Numbered from the stretch's first letter, positions 1-12,146 are shown. The stretch is DNA of 64,000 nucleotides from Pseudeuparius sepicola (GCA_963920635.1 OY987303.1:12998175-13062174), one strand, 5' to 3'. Numbers and translations are program-made. The notes: a model not told the origin generated them from the letters alone.

Positions 1-997
1 ATGAAAGTGACATTCACGAGAGAAGGCCATTTTTTATTGCCTTCAAAAGAAAACAAATGCAAGGGCTTATGTTAGTGAAGTTTTTCAAGTCTTATAAGAA
101 AGCAGCTTTCATGTTGTATTATTTTTTGCATTTTACAGCTATAAATTTTGAAAAGTTTCCGGCACCGTTTAAAAATAAGGATCTTCTTTCACGTCATTTT
201 CTTTATCTGTCAAATATGACATGACTTTATCTCACTAGTGCGTAAAAGGACCATGGGTGCGTAAAGTAGATCACTTTACTTACGCATTGTTCGTCACTTT
301 ACGCTTTGCTAAAAAACACACAACATTTAACTACTAAAGTTTTTTTAAAGTGTCTGTTTATTATGGTAACTAACCACTAATAATAATGATACATATTATA
401 TGCCAGTGTTATCAAAGGCGACTTTTGGGGGTTTTAAAAATTTACTTTTTCAATGTTATTTCCAACGAAAATCGAGAACCTTACCAGTGTAATTCAATGC
501 CGGTGCGGGTAGTTGTTTCTGTTGTTTGTATCCTTTGAAATAATATTTTAGTTTACCAACAATAAAATATAGGAATCTAATTCAAAAAGGAATTCAATAC
601 CTACCTATAGTAAAGGTCAAAATGATAATAAAAAATATTAAAATATAACAAAACCAAATCTCAGGTCAACAACAAAGCAGAAAGAATAATGTTTTAAGGT
701 TAAGTAAATCGAATCCATACTGAAAACGGCAGTTTTATAGAAACTGCTGGAAGTATTGTTTTATCATTGGTTGTATAAATGGAGGCAAATATGGTTTTGA
801 TATAATTTTGTGCTCAAAATAACTATTACAAAGATATAATAACTACCCATAATTACTCTACAGGTAACAATAGTTTGGAACCATGAACATTATGATGAAA
901 ATTTCATTTTCCATAATATAATGAGACATGCCCATTATCTACATTTTCTTAAATCGAATAATAAAAATAATTGCCTCATGTTATGCGGACTTTATAA
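1..997. other. AT-rich non-coding stretch
   Basis: I see no gene here; every frame is broken by stops. The only recognisable piece is a diverged dispersed repeat at about 193-345. The rest is probably intron of the receptor gene whose exon lies at 47.7 kb. Confidence 0.5.
193..345. repeat. Diverged dispersed repeat (GTGCGTAAA family)
   Basis: The segment contains an imperfect inverted pair built on GTGCGTAAAGT and ACTTTACTTACGCA. A second, diverged copy is at about 48105-48262, where the order ACTTTATC, GCACT, TGCGTAAAAG, ACGGGTGC, TTACGCACTGTTC, ACATTT is the same. No terminal duplication is visible. It is probably an old MITE; its class is unknown. Confidence 0.45.
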
Positions 998-3661
998 TAT
1001 GGTGTCTAGTTTTTCATTTTAACACCCATGAAAATCTAAGTTAGCGGGGGAAATTAAACGGGGCAATTTTTTTATAGATTCGGTCCCTGAAAGGTCATCA
1101 ATTGCGAGGTATTGGTTTGGCATTGCCGCGAAAGCCTGGCCTAATGCAATTTTTTAAAGGGGTGCGTATTTAGAAAAACCATATTAGGCATTTTTATTTA
1201 AAATCTGACACCACAGTGTTAATCAGGACACACCAAAACCCCCACACACCAAATTTGAACCAAAAATATACAGGGAGTTCGATTTTGGAAGGTGTCAAAG
1301 TTGAGCAAAATAGTAATTTTAAAGCCATCTGGCGAGTCCAGAGAGCCATGGAATTACTTCGAATCAATTGAATGATGAAGAGGATCACTCACATTGTTGA
1401 TGCACAAAAATCGAGTATATCAAAACCATCGAATTGATAAGTACAATGGAAGTCGCACAGGTACCACTTTCATTGTTGTTTGGGGCAGCCAACTCTAGAG
1501 AGAGATAGGTTTCAAATGGCAATAAGTAAGACAAGGACGCCTAATGAACGTGTCAGCTGATTCAGGCAAAGGAGGTATATAGGGTTGTTGCATATTAATG
1601 GGCGAATTTAATGGGCATGTTCCGTAATTCTCTTTATTGTATGATCTGTATTCCGAAATTCAGGACTTGTTTGTAGGAATGAGAATTTTTCTATATAACC
1701 ACAATTATGTAAATATTGCACAGAAAAAAGTAGTGAATTGATTAAAAAAAAATTACCTACATGGCAATTTTATGTACCTGGAAGTAAATTGAGACAAATA
1801 AAATACAAATTACAAAATAAAAGTTTATTTTAAAATAACAAAACGACAAAATATCTAGGATAAGGTATACATTTTCAACTTTAATTACTTATCTTAACTG
1901 ATTTATTAATTTTAAAATTCAATTTAATAGTAAAAGACAGGCAGCTTTTACATATTTATATATATATATTTTATATGTTTAGGCATCTAACAAAAAGAAT
2001 TACAAATAATTACTTTATTAAAGGGACCAGAACCTCAAGATTAATTCCATCTTTGACTACGAAGAGCTAGGTTCATTAGCACAATATCTATCATGACTTG
2101 AAATAAAAACTGTAGTAATTACATACTTTTAAGTTTGCGCTGCCCAAAATTCTCTATGAAATTGCTCTCAATAAATTGTTGACTACAAATGCAAGTAAAT
2201 ACTTGTAGACAGTACAAAATTTTTCTTTTTTATTGCTGCAATCCACTTGTCTCTAATATCACCTTATCTCTTGGAAAACTGCAAAGTTATTAGCAAAGAT
2301 TTTTAAGACTTACGAATGAAAAGAAACCCCACTATTCTTATTCCTTCCGCCCCGTTTGGTACATCCAAATACACAACAGGAGTTGACCCTCTTTTTTGTA
2401 ATTTACAACTTAAACAGAAAGAATATAGCCACATAGCTAAATTAAATTTTCTCTCCGATCTAAAAAAATAATATAATATTAAACCAAACACCAACTAAAA
2501 AAACTTAACGTCGTTTTATACGAAACTGCCACCACGACACGAACTCAAATCAAATATAAATAATACAATAATTACTCCTATTCGTATGGCAGACGGAAAA
2601 TTAAAATGACGTTTGACAACGGAACTCCTCTGAAGCACAGGACACAAAAATAGAAAGTTAGGACAAACACCTCTTTTGTGTTATGTGGTTTTTGCCGGAA
2701 TCAGCTGATTTATTTACTATTTCACTTACTCAAGTTTGGCTGCCAGTTTCTCTCTCTACACTCCTTCCATCTACTTGTCATTTCAATGATCAAAACCACC
2801 CCAGGCATTATAAAAGAACTAAATCTAAAAAATACAGATGCCTGCTAGTCAGTAAGTCCATGGGGGTTTAGGTAGCTAGTGTGCCACAACAGGAAACACA
2901 CCAAAAATGTACCGTCTTAGACAGTGACTGTTAAGAAATAAAATAATATAGTAATTCTCACCCTCACAATACTACAAACTAGGAGTACCCCAGAAGCAAA
3001 CACATGCTTGTGCGGGGGAGGGGGGCAATTACTATTATTTTGTCTTCGTTGCCATTTGCGGCTAGGGCCGACTTTTTTTTCCCGATAGAACTAGGATAGC
3101 ATTCGCTCAAGTACTACGAAACACCCTAGAAAACCGTAGTAATCCCAGAAAGGTCCAATAATTTAAATTGCTTTTATTTGCTGGTTTTCATTTTGTAGAA
3201 AAGTAATTACTTTTGTGTTTATTAATATTTTTTTGATATTTACAGAGCATTTTTGACCTATATAAAGTTTCATAAAAATGCAGCATTTGAGATGGTCGAG
3301 ATAAAAATACCCTGTATATTTTTGTATTGAATCTTTGCACGCCAACACTTTGAATGGTCCTGTTGACCATTCAACTGTTTTGAAGTAAATCCATGACACA
3401 CTTGACTCGCCAGATACTTTTAAAATTCCTATTTTGCTCAATTTTGACACCTTGCAGAATGGAACTCCCTGTATATTTTTTGTTTAAATTTAGTATGTGG
3501 GGGTTCTGGTGTGTCCTGATTAACGCTGTGGTATCAGATTTTAAATAAAAAAATGCCTAATATGTTTTTTTGAAAAACGCACCCCTTTAAAATATCGCAG
3601 TTCAATTCCCCCAGCCTACTTAGATTTTCAGGGGTGTTAACATGTAAAACCAGACACACTG
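998..3661. mobile_element. Long inverted-repeat (foldback) element, CAGTGTGTCTGG end
   Basis: The right end reads CCAGACACACTG followed by TA, and the left end is its mutated complement (GTGTCTAG at 1002). The arms match for several hundred bases: about 998-1580 against about 2685-3661, with diverged shared blocks such as AACACCC, AAATCTAAGT, TTTAAAATCTGA and TTGAGCAAAATAG. A block at 2936-3148 lacks a partner and interrupts the right arm. The arms carry the same internal core as 6084-7243 and 30870-33394 although the outer ends differ. The TA target and CAGTGTG end suggest a non-autonomous Tc1/mariner-type element. No transposase is left; the centre (1580-2685) is AT-rich and unrecognised. 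Confidence 0.65.
2936..3148. repeat. Dispersed repeat inserted in the foldback arm
   Basis: This block is absent from the equivalent position in the 6084-7243 relative, so it looks inserted. Its start (GGAGTACCCCAGAAGCAAA) recurs at about 43265, and its end (ACCCTAGAAAAC, then TAGTAATCCCAGA) recurs at about 59370-59395. It contains a G-rich run at 3016-3027. Family unknown. Confidence 0.45.
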
Positions 3662-3663
3662 TA

Positions 3664-4166
3664 TATGTCGTTAACTTCAGCAGTTGTTCTTAACCGGTGA
3701 GTGCATATTTCGCCATCACATTTCCCGACCACCTCTTCACTAATCGAGCAGGATGGAACTTTAAATTGGATGTTCCGAAAACTGAGTAATCCCTTCGACG
3801 TTATGCAAACGGCAGTTTCCGGGAGATGTTTGATCCTTCGACGGTGTTCTGGGAAAATAATTTTATTCCAGGTTCGACCCCCGGGGGTCTCTCTAAGCGG
3901 GGGGCACAGTAATTTTTCTTTGCTTAACCGTGGAGAAGATTGGAAACGTCACTCCAATCGGGACGGCTATTTTTATTAGATCGCAGGAAACAAATGAAAA
4001 GGGAAAAGGGTTAGCGTTGCGCGTGCCAGCGATGTCTAAAGTCTATATCAATAGTTATTCACATTGCGATATGCATAAGTGTATTTTTCTGGTATAGAGT
4101 TTCTCTCACAGTGTTGGTGTGCAAAGATCCAATATATTATACACTATACAATATATTATACAATTA
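3664..4166. other. Non-coding stretch with a GC-rich patch
   Basis: No gene is seen. From about 3740 to 3990 the base composition becomes markedly richer in G and C than the flanks, with no recognisable repeat partner. An open frame of 92 codons crosses it but resembles no family I know and lacks splice context. It is a candidate for old unique intron sequence, possibly regulatory. Confidence 0.3.
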
Positions 4167-4259
4167 GGTTGAGAAGTGAGCCATTATTTACCGAGCATTT
4201 TTTATTTATGCGCCTCAGGATATAGGTAATATGCGAGGTAAATAATGGCCTTCTCAACC
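4167..4259. mobile_element. 93-bp hairpin MITE-like repeat
   Basis: The left arm begins GGTTGAGAAG and continues with CCATTATTTACC; the right arm is GGTAAATAATGG then CTTCTCAACC. The arms pair over about 25 bp with two small differences, leaving a loop of about 40 bases. No clear target duplication is visible. Confidence 0.5.
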
Positions 4260-4507
4260 GAAGTGTATATAGAATTTTTTTACTACTAACATTGAAATAT
4301 TGCCTACATATTTGAATAGATTTAGCCTGGGAGTTCAGTGGTCAAGCTGACAAAATGAAAATAACTTTTAAATGTCATATAGAAAACGTTTCATTATTTA
4401 CCTAGGTATTTTTTTATTATTATTATTTACCTAGGTAGAGAAATATTACTTCTCATTAGGGGAATGAGGTAAATATTGATGATTTCTCAGGTTAGTAGTA
4501 AAATAGT

Positions 4508-5058
4508 TATTTATGTACCAAGGCACTGAAGTTCAGCTTTTTATGACTCATGTGGAATTTAGTTGCCGAGGCCTCTGGCCGAAAAAATGTTTTATAAGGC
4601 AAGAAAATAGTAATAAGGGATCACCCGTCCATGGACCGACTATACGCGCGGCGTTGCTTGACTTTGGCGATCGCTCTACCTAGTTAGTTAGTTATATAGT
4701 TACAACATCTAGGTCAAGTAAGACAAGACACGGCACCTTCGTACAGAAAAACCAAATTGCTGCTTCTTGTGCAGCCTCCATAACAATAATCTATTGATAT
4801 TCAAACCTACTAAAATATGTATACTGAAGGATTACGCTTCTATAGGAAACAATTTCGCAATGTGTACGAAAAGTTAAATGGGCCTTTATCGGCCGGGTTT
4901 TGAATATTTGGTCACTTTTGACGGGCGATTTCTCCGCGTCTGACGTTTGATGTTTACATCTCGCCAAGGCCTACTTATTGAAAAAATCGTACAATAATGT
5001 AGCCTATTATTGTACGATTTTGACGATTTTGGGACACTTCACTGCCGATTTCAAGAAA
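4508..5058 (+). mobile_element. Rolling-circle-like non-autonomous element, copy 1
   Basis: The element starts AGTTATTTATGTACCAAGG and ends GCCGATTTCAAG. It carries a 5' segment that is palindromic in better copies (here half the palindrome is lost) and a 3' stem-loop with ATCGTACAATAATG and CATTATTGTACGAT. Other copies are at 8448-8754, 31399-32145, 32146-32754 and, diverged, 43737-44110. There is no coding capacity. The layout recalls Helentron-associated (HINE) elements, but I cannot see a replicase, so the class is inferred. Confidence 0.55.
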
Positions 5059-5059
5059 A

Positions 5060-6083
5060 AAATATTATGCAAGGTATTTTTCTGTGTGCCAACTCAAAAT
5101 GCTGAATTTTTGCAAATTTCAAGCAACTTTTTCTATTTCTAATACAAATTTTTATATTAGCTATTATTTTGGTTTTACGAGGGTGGGAGTTTTATGTGAA
5201 GAAACCTGTATAGTATGAACCATAAATCATTGGATACGTTTTATTGGAGCTAAACTGATTGCATCCATTTATTATCTACTAAGTATTATTATTGAACAAC
5301 TGTCTGATATTTCAAGAGCTTATGTACAGGTCAAAAGATGCCTCTTTTCTAAAATTTATTGTGTAGGCATTCATCCGGTTTCTTTATAAATAAGTTGGTG
5401 TTTGTTGACGTCACCACCACCATATCTTTCGAAGTTCTTTCCTATCTACCACCATCCTAAACGATAAAGTAGCACTTTATACCCCTCTCATATAATAAAA
5501 TACGTTATTAGTAGAGGCGGCGCAAAAAACGTTTTAAGGGCTATATGTTTCTTATATGCCTTTCGGTTTGGTAATAAAATGATCTTTATTGGATCAGCGA
5601 ATTCCCCTCCCACTCCCAAGTTTCCGACCAAGTTTTGGCTGTGACGCAGACCGAGAAATCAGGAGGTCGGGCCGCTGGGGAGCGCTACCTCGAGAAGCAA
5701 TATAGCATAAATCATAGAAGATGAGAGGCAGGGGATTCTACTTAAGCCCGACTCTTGTGCTTTCCGCGGGCATTACTGGCTTCCATTAAGCATATTTTAC
5801 GTCGCTAACATTTCATATGGCATTTTTGCATAAGTGGGAAGTTCCAGCGGGGATAATCTCCGGGTGTACATACATATTCGACTGTGATTTAGGAGTGGGC
5901 TGATTTATTAAAAGAGTATAGCAGAGCGCCTTCGGGTGTTGAGCCATCAATGCCGGGTATAGGTACCTGAAGAGCAAGTTTATATTTAAACAAGAAAATC
6001 TGGCAATTGTAGGTAGATATAGTCGAAATATTTGTGTTTTTAATTTTAATAGATAATTATTAATAGAATAACTTTTTCATATA
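5060..6083. other. Non-coding stretch with GC-rich segment
   Basis: No gene is seen. From about 5590 to 5960 GC content rises and I find no other copy in the window, so this may be unique, possibly conserved, intron sequence. The rest is AT-rich. Confidence 0.3.
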
Positions 6084-7243
6084 CAGGGTGTCCAAATTTA
6101 AAACTGTACAAATCCGCCAAATCTTCATTTTTGGAGATAATCGCCTAAACTTTTTTTTGTTTGATTTTCACGAAAACCATTTAGCGATTTTTTTTATTTA
6201 AAATCTGACCCCACAGCGTTAATCAGAACACCCCAAAACCCTTATATACCAAATTTGAATAAAAAATATACAGTTTGTTTTATTCTGCAGGGTGTCAAAG
6301 TTGAGCAAAATAGGAATTTTAAAGGCATCTGCCAAGTCAAGTGTGCCATGGAATCCCCTCAAAACAGTTGAATAGTCAATAGGACCACTCGAGGTGTTGG
6401 CGTGCAAAGGTCCAATACAAAATATACAGAGTGTTCGTATCTGTGCCATCTCAAATTACTAAATTTTTGGAACTTTATACGGGTCAAAAATGGAGCTTAT
6501 CAAAACCGCTCCACACACTATAGACGAATTAAATCTAAAAAATACAGAAGCCTGCCAGTCAGTAAGTCCATATCAGTTAAGGTAGCTGGTGTGCCACAGC
6601 AAGAAACGCACAGAAAATGTATCATCTTAGACAGCGACTTTGTTGAGAAAGGTCCAATAATTTAAATTGTTTTTATTTGTTAGTTATCATTTTGTACAGA
6701 AATACATTACTTTTGTGTTTATCAATCTTTTTTCAATGATTACAGAGCACTCTTGATCCGTATAAGTTTCATAAAATTCCAGAAATTTGAGATGGCTCAG
6801 AGAAAAATACCCTGTATATTTTTGTAGTAAATCTTTTCACACCAACATTTTGAGTGGTCCTATTGATCACTCAACTGTTTTGAAGGGATTCCATGGCACA
6901 CTTGACTCGCCAGATGTCTTTAAAATTCCTATTTTACTCAAATTTGACAACCTACAGAATGGAACTCCCTGTATATTTTTTGTTCAAATTTGGTATATGG
7001 GGGTTTTGGGGTGTTCTGATTAACGCTGTGGGATCAGATTTTAAATAAAAAAGTCGCTAAATGGTTTTCGTGAAAATCCGAGGTATAAAAAAATCGCAGC
7101 TGGCCCTGGATTAGCATTTTGAAAATGGCAGGAAGGTCAAAAGTAGCGGCTTTTGAAGGTCTTTCAAACAAAAAAAGTTTAGGCGATTATCTCCAAAAAT
7201 GAAGATGTTACGGATTTGTACAGTTTTAAAGTTGGACACCCTG
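6084..7243. mobile_element. Foldback element, CAGGGTGTCCAA ends, TA target
   Basis: The left end is TA-CAGGGTGTCCAA at 6084 and the right end TTGGACACCCTG-TA at 7243. The outer arm (about 85 bp, containing CTGTACAAATCCG and GGAGATAATCGCC) is followed inward by a core arm of about 350 bp shared with two other foldbacks in the window. The whole element is therefore nearly palindromic, centred near 6680. Ends and TA duplication fit a non-autonomous Tc1/mariner-type element. It lies directly against the decayed LINE that begins near 7252. Confidence 0.8.
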
Positions 7244-7251
7244 TATAAAAT

Positions 7252-8402
7252 TACATGATGAATATGATGGCGTATGCTGTTGATACGAAATTGTTTCCTC
7301 CCTTTCATTCCGATAGTGTTGATGTGGCCACAAAGCTTTTCAACATCGATCTAAAGGCAATCTCTAAATATTCTCAGAAAACAATCTTAAACTTAATATT
7401 GATAAAACATGTCAACTTATGCTATTCTGTCAGCAACGTAATGTAAGCGTGATTTAATCTCCAGCAAATTAAACATTTCTCTTAATGATACTACTCTAGC
7501 CATCGTTCACTCGGCAAAGAATCTTGGTGTAATTTTTGACTGGAATATGCGTTTTAAAAATCACGTCACCCATATCCCGAAAGAAATCTTATTTCATTTT
7601 AAAAGCCCTGTACTCAAACAAACAGATCTTAAACTCAAAAACACGTAAAAAGCTATGCGAGTCACTAATTTTGCCAGTTATAAATGATTGCCTTGTTACA
7701 TTTTTTAATTGGCTAGACAAGATTATCTAAAGCTGAGCCGCAATAAGGTGATACTTGGCAGGAATGCGAGGAATGCAGTCCCCTTCCTCTCTGAAAGTCT
7801 ATTGGATATTAACGAAATCCTGTATTTGCTGCGATGCCGGATGAGGAGTTTATTTTATAGCGGATATCTCCAGCACCCTTAAAAATATGTGGTAACCGGC
7901 GTTGCATCTGAGTGCGTGGCATCGCTGCATGCCCAGGGTCCGCCCCGATGTCTGCCATCGTATGCTAGCCACAGGTGCTCTCCTTGTATAAGGGATTCGA
8001 ACTCCTCCCACAGGCCCCCTTTGCTCCTCAGACCGAAAGTATCTTTTAAATGCAAATGCGTCCCCGCTTTACCCATGATCGGTTACAGAAGTTGCAGAAT
8101 GGTTGTTGCAGGTTTGTATTCAACCTTAGAAAGTATGATCATGTTTCTGCTAAGTTAAGAGAGTTTAAATGGCGCAGAATAGAGGGAACGAGTAATTATC
8201 ATACTGCGATGTTTGCTAAAAAATTATCTCGTCAAGATCCCCTGCTTATTTGTTTAATAAGTTCACTTTTCGTGGCGATATAGTTAGAAACCTCAGATTT
8301 CCTCATACACTGGAATTCCCATTGTACAATTCTTCGATGTTCCGTCGTTGCTTTCTCTACAATGCCATAAAGGTTTACAATAATACCTATAAACATGGAT
8401 TT
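7252..8402 (+). pseudogene. Decayed non-LTR retrotransposon reverse transcriptase (C-terminal half)
   Basis: Several + strand frames, separated by stops and shifts, read as the end of a LINE reverse transcriptase. Around 7270 a mutated catalytic box reads YAVDTKLF (YADD in active enzymes). Around 7515-7600 comes NLGVIFDWNMRFKNHVTHI, a typical post-catalytic LGV motif, and around 7620-7730 a segment ending in LILPVIN. The thumb and C-terminal part continue at about 8065-8380 with LQNGCCRFVFNLRKYDHV and later LFNKFTFRGDIVRNL in another frame. About 330 bp at 7735-8065 do not fit and look inserted or scrambled. The second catalytic Asp position is lost, so it cannot be active. Jockey/Rex-like affiliation is a guess from motif style; LINE assignment is firm. 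Confidence 0.75.
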
Positions 8403-8447
8403 TAAAGAGTTGTCGGTAAGTGGTTTCCGAAATAAGATCAGAAATTT

Positions 8448-8754
8448 ATTTTTGCAGCCTACACATCAAATCTATTGATTTTCAAATTTACTAAAATATA
8501 TATACTGAAGGATTGCGCTTCTATAGGAAACAATTTCGCAATGTGTACGAACAGTTAAATGAGCCTTTATCGGCCGGGTCTTGAATATTTGGTCACTTTT
8601 GACGGGCGATTTCTCCGCGTCTGACGTTTGATGTTTACATCTCGCCAAGGCCTACTTATTGAAAAAATCGTACAATAATGGGCTACATTATTGTACGATT
8701 TCAGTGCTTTTAATGACGATTTTGGGACATTTTAATGCCGATTTCAAGAAAATA
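8448..8754 (+). mobile_element. Rolling-circle-like element, 3' part (copy 2)
   Basis: This is the 3' half of the family at 4508-5058 and 31399-32754, beginning at GCAGCCTACACA and ending GCCGATTTCAAG. The 3' stem-loop (ATCGTACAATAATG and its complement) is intact at about 8666-8701. The 5' palindromic part is missing, so the copy is truncated where it meets the LINE remnant. Confidence 0.6.
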
Positions 8755-8799
8755 ATATTATATATATTAAATAATAATATCTTTTCCACTGATAACTGG

Positions 8800-9115
8800 T
8801 GATCTAGTACTTGGTGGTTCATTATTATTTTATACTCTGGTCCTGTTTGTTAACAAATAATTTGTTGTTTGTATAATGTTTGCATCCTTTGTTCACTTTA
8901 ATTTACCTTATGAAGTATAGTTTTGAATGTACAATGCCATTATGGCTGCGTAAGTTATTTGTTTGTAATTTGTTTAACTTATTTAACTTATTTTACTTCT
9001 GTGTTGTAGTCTTGGCCTGAACATGTGATTCTTTTAAAAATCACGAAACCGGTCGCCTGTTTGTATAAAAATAAATTGAGCTGTGAGAATTTTAAGACCT
9101 TAATTTTTATCTACC
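8800..9115 (+). repeat. Penelope-like 3' end remnant (candidate)
   Basis: The stretch has no coding potential. Near its end it carries CTGAACATGTGATT, a short A/T loop, AATCACGAAACCGGTCG, then an A-rich run. That arrangement resembles the hammerhead-bearing 3' region of Penelope-like retroelements. No GIY-YIG or reverse transcriptase sequence is adjacent, so the call rests on the motif only. Confidence 0.4.
9017..9055 (+). ncRNA. Hammerhead-ribozyme-like motif (degenerate)
   Basis: CTGAACA stands where the hammerhead core CTGANGA is expected, followed by stem II TGATT/AATCA and then CGAAAC. One core base differs (C for G), so catalysis is unlikely. Stem III and the cleavage site were not resolved by eye. 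Confidence 0.3.
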
Positions 9116-9310
9116 AAATAAATATTAAAGTTTCTCATCCATTCAAAACTTGAAATATAACATTTATTTCGCATAGCGTTTTCGAATATTTTGTGACCTA
9201 TATTTTATAAACTGTGCCTAAACAAAATCCGACAAAAATATATAGAACAAATGGAGCTGTCCAAATATGCGATAAAAAAGGTATGTTCGTTACAAAAACC
9301 TTCCTATATG

Positions 9311-9904
9311 TTTTCCCTCGGGCCAATAGGAAAACCCCAGCGGGCAGTGTCGTTTCAATTCGACTATAGGACAAAATCCCCGTCCGTGGCGGGCCGGCGA
9401 AGGGTCAAAGGTCCCAGGTTTGCATAATACCTACCGGTGGCCGTTGTGGGGACTCCGTATTCCGCGAAGCCCCGAGTTAAAGTTCCGGTGTGTTCGGGCT
9501 CGTTTAGTCGAGAGGGGTCGGCGGCAAATACAAACTCGATTTCGTAAATATGGGGAAAGCCCGCTTTTCAATAAGGCGTAAATACGGGAAGCCCCGACGG
9601 GTCTTTTTTCCCTCGGGCCAATAGGAAAACCCCAGCGGGCAGTGTCGTTTCAATTCGACTATAGGACAAAATCCCCGTCCGTGGCGGGCCGGCGAAAGGT
9701 CAAAGGTCCCAGGTTTGCATAATACCTACCGGTGGCCGTTGTGGGGACTCCGTATTCCGCGAAGCCCCGAGTTAAAGTTCCGGTGTGTTCGGGCTCGTTT
9801 AGTCGAGAGGGGTCGGCGGCAAATACAAACTCGATTTCGTAAATATGGGGAAAGCCCGCTTTTCAATAAGGCGTAAATACGGGAAGCCCCGACGGGTCTT
9901 TTTC
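9311..9904. repeat. GC-rich 295-bp unit in two tandem copies
   Basis: Copy one begins CCCTCGGGCCAATAGG at 9315 and the same string recurs at 9610, giving a period of 295 bp. Reading across the two copies I found one substitution (GAAGGGTC against GAAAGGTC) and a two-T length change at the junction. The unit is much richer in G and C than its flanks and has no repeat partner elsewhere in the window. No conserved reading frame is evident. It may be a recent tandem duplication of unique sequence or an assembly artefact. Confidence 0.85.
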
Positions 9905-10080
9905 TTCGGGAACAGCGACGATACGATTTTTCGTGGTGCAGTGAAACCATTTAGTGATAACATTTTTGTTTGTCATGTGACGAATGCGGAGTTGGGAATG
10001 TCGGCCTGCCGACTGTACATCCCGTATATAGGAAATTTAAACTCGGAATTGTACGGATATTAATAAATACGAACATTACT

Positions 10081-10645
10081 TCAACATAATTGCTAAGTTG
10101 TAAGAATGAAAATAACGGGTTTGCAGCTAAAAAACATTTAATATGCTTCTTTAAAATAACCAAGCTTTCGTTCAATATTTTGAACTTCTTCAGAGCTAAA
10201 AAATATGTATTCAATGTAAACAATTCAAAAAAAATTGTTAAAAACACTTATATTTGATTGAAGTTAATTTATAGGTTTAAAAAATCCAAATGTAATAATG
10301 TGTAGATGTAAATATTATGTTAACCATATGATTTCTTCATTTGACGAAAAACGCAAGAAATTAAATTTCCCAAGTTGTCCTTCCTTGTGTGTATAAGTAA
10401 AATATTATATTATTAATAACAGTAAAAAAAGGGATAAAATCAGTATAAAATTTATAAAAATGTTACAAGGTTTCTTCAAATGTTTGTAAATAATTTATTT
10501 ATATCAATGGACAACAATGCTAAAAAACAAAAACAAAAGATATGAATGTTGCAAGTATATAGGCAAATGAATTTTGAAGGTTATGAAATTTGGGTTTAAT
10601 GTTATAGAAGGAACGTCAAATCGAAGGAGAGCTGGGATAAGGTAT
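10081..10645 (-). repeat. Penelope-like 3' repeat, inverted copy 1
   Basis: Read on the - strand, this stretch matches 12372-12975 across about 560 bp: shared blocks include ATAAATAAATTATTT-like and AGCATTGTTGTCC, ATGGTTAACATAATATT, and CTGAAGAAGTTCAA then TTGAACGAAAGCTTGG. The last pair forms a hammerhead-like stem. There is no coding sequence. The two copies face each other and enclose the foldback elements at 10647 and 11439. Confidence 0.55.
10162..10194 (-). ncRNA. Hammerhead-like motif in Penelope-like repeat
   Basis: On the - strand the order is CTGAAGA, stem AGTTCAA / TTGAAC with a short loop, then GAAAGC. This meets the hammerhead core pattern CTGANGA ... GAAA. The partner copy at 12838-12868 has ACAAAAGC in place of ACGAAAGC. 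Stem III and cleavage site are not established. Confidence 0.35.
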
Positions 10646-10646
10646 A

Positions 10647-11310
10647 CAGGGTGTCCCAGAATATGTGGGCAATCTCCGGGATTTATACAGGGGACGTGAA
10701 AATAACATGACACGTTCCTATAAAAAAATTTCCCGAAGGGCGTTACTTGCACTATTTTTGGATCGTGTTATAGCTCGTACCTTTTTGGTCTTGCAGGTCC
10801 ATCATTTTAGTGCATCTTTTCATTCTGCAAGAAAAAGGTACTCTTGTTTTATAACGATCAAATCAACCGTTTGCGTTGAAATCGGCAAAACGTTCCTCAA
10901 AACACCTGTTAACTTGTCAACTGTAGGTACCATTTAAACTGGGAAAAAATCCCTATGAACAATGTACCAAAAATTATTCGCCTTCAAAATGGAAAGGATT
11001 GAATTTGACAAAATTTTGACACCCTATTTCAAGAAAACCAATGGTGTTTTGTCCAATGTCCATTTGGTATTTTTTCTTCATTTTGAGTGTAGGTACAGTT
11101 GATCTGTAACATTTGAAAGCGGTAGGAGAAAGTTTTATGTTTTGAATGTTGAAGCTAACAGGTGTTTTAGGGCAACAAGAGTACCTCTTTGTTGCAGAAT
11201 GAAAAGATGCACTAAAATCATGGACCTGCAAAACCAAAAATAATAACCTCAAAAAAGTTACGAGCTATAACACGATCCAAAAATAGTGAAAGTGGCGCCC
11301 TCTGTGAGAT
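10647..11310. mobile_element. Foldback element, CAGGGTGTCCCAG left end
   Basis: The left end TA-CAGGGTGTCCCAG lies at 10647. Internal arms pair: about 10740-10880 against about 11160-11300, sharing ATTTTTGGATCGTGTTATAG and TGCATCTTTTCATTCTGCAA. No matching right terminus is present, so the outer right end is lost. The host repeat copy at 12372 reads GGTATATACAAAG at this point, an empty site that supports insertion into TA. Confidence 0.6.
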
Positions 11311-11438
11311 ACGTAAAAATTGATGCCTTCAGCTTACTCTCCATCGCACAAAACACAGCAGTGCCAAATTTCAGTTCAGCAGCTTGATTATTTTGGGATA
11401 TATTGAATTATATAAAATTATGTTTAATTAATAATATA

Positions 11439-12141
11439 CAGTGTGTCCACGGATAGAGTTCACGTAGGGTGTAAATGACAAAAAAATTTCGAGTTGAAAT
11501 TTGAGCTTCTGGGGATCAGCCCTGCTTGGTTTTAAACTAATTTGTGACATAATTTTACTTTCGAAAAATCACGTATGCCTTGGGAATTTTGAAAAAACTA
11601 ATTTTCCACATCAGTAAAGTGCCCTTTCTGTAGGTTTTACGACAAAATGTTATTAAGGAAACTTGTTCATAATGAAAAACTGAGTAGGTTTGCGAAATTT
11701 CGAAAGTCTAGGCTTACTTTGATTTTTTGGTATTTTTTCCCACTTTTCTTCAGAAAAGTGCACTTTGGGTAGCTTTCACATTAAAATGTTATTAAGAAAA
11801 CTTGTTCACAATGAAAAACTGGATAGGTTTGAAAGAATTTCAAAAGCCTAGGTCTACTTTGATTTTTAAGCGTTTTAAATTTTTTAGCAAACCTACTCAG
11901 TTCTTCATTCTGAACAAGTTTCCTTAATAACATTTTGTCGTAAAACCTACAGAAAGGGCACTTAACTGATGTGGAAAATTAGTTTTTTTAAAATTCCCAA
12001 GGCATACGTGATTTTTCGAAAGTAAAATTATGTCACAAATTAGTTTAAAACCAAGCAGGGCTGATCCCCAGAAGCTCAAATTTCAACTCGAATTTTTTTT
12101 GTCATTTACACCCTACGTGAACTCTATCCGTGGACACACTG
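11439..12141. mobile_element. 703-bp foldback element, CAGTGTGTCCACGG ends
   Basis: The left end TA-CAGTGTGTCCACGGATAG at 11439 and right end CTATCCGTGGACACACTG-TA at 12141 match perfectly over the first bases. Arms of about 255 bp (11439-11695 and 11887-12141) pair with few differences, sharing for example AAACCAAGCAGGGCTGATCC and its complement. The loop holds a second pair of related segments. TA flanks and end sequence indicate a non-autonomous Tc1/mariner-type element. A TA microsatellite follows directly. Confidence 0.85.
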
Positions 12142-12146
<5 letters not shown>

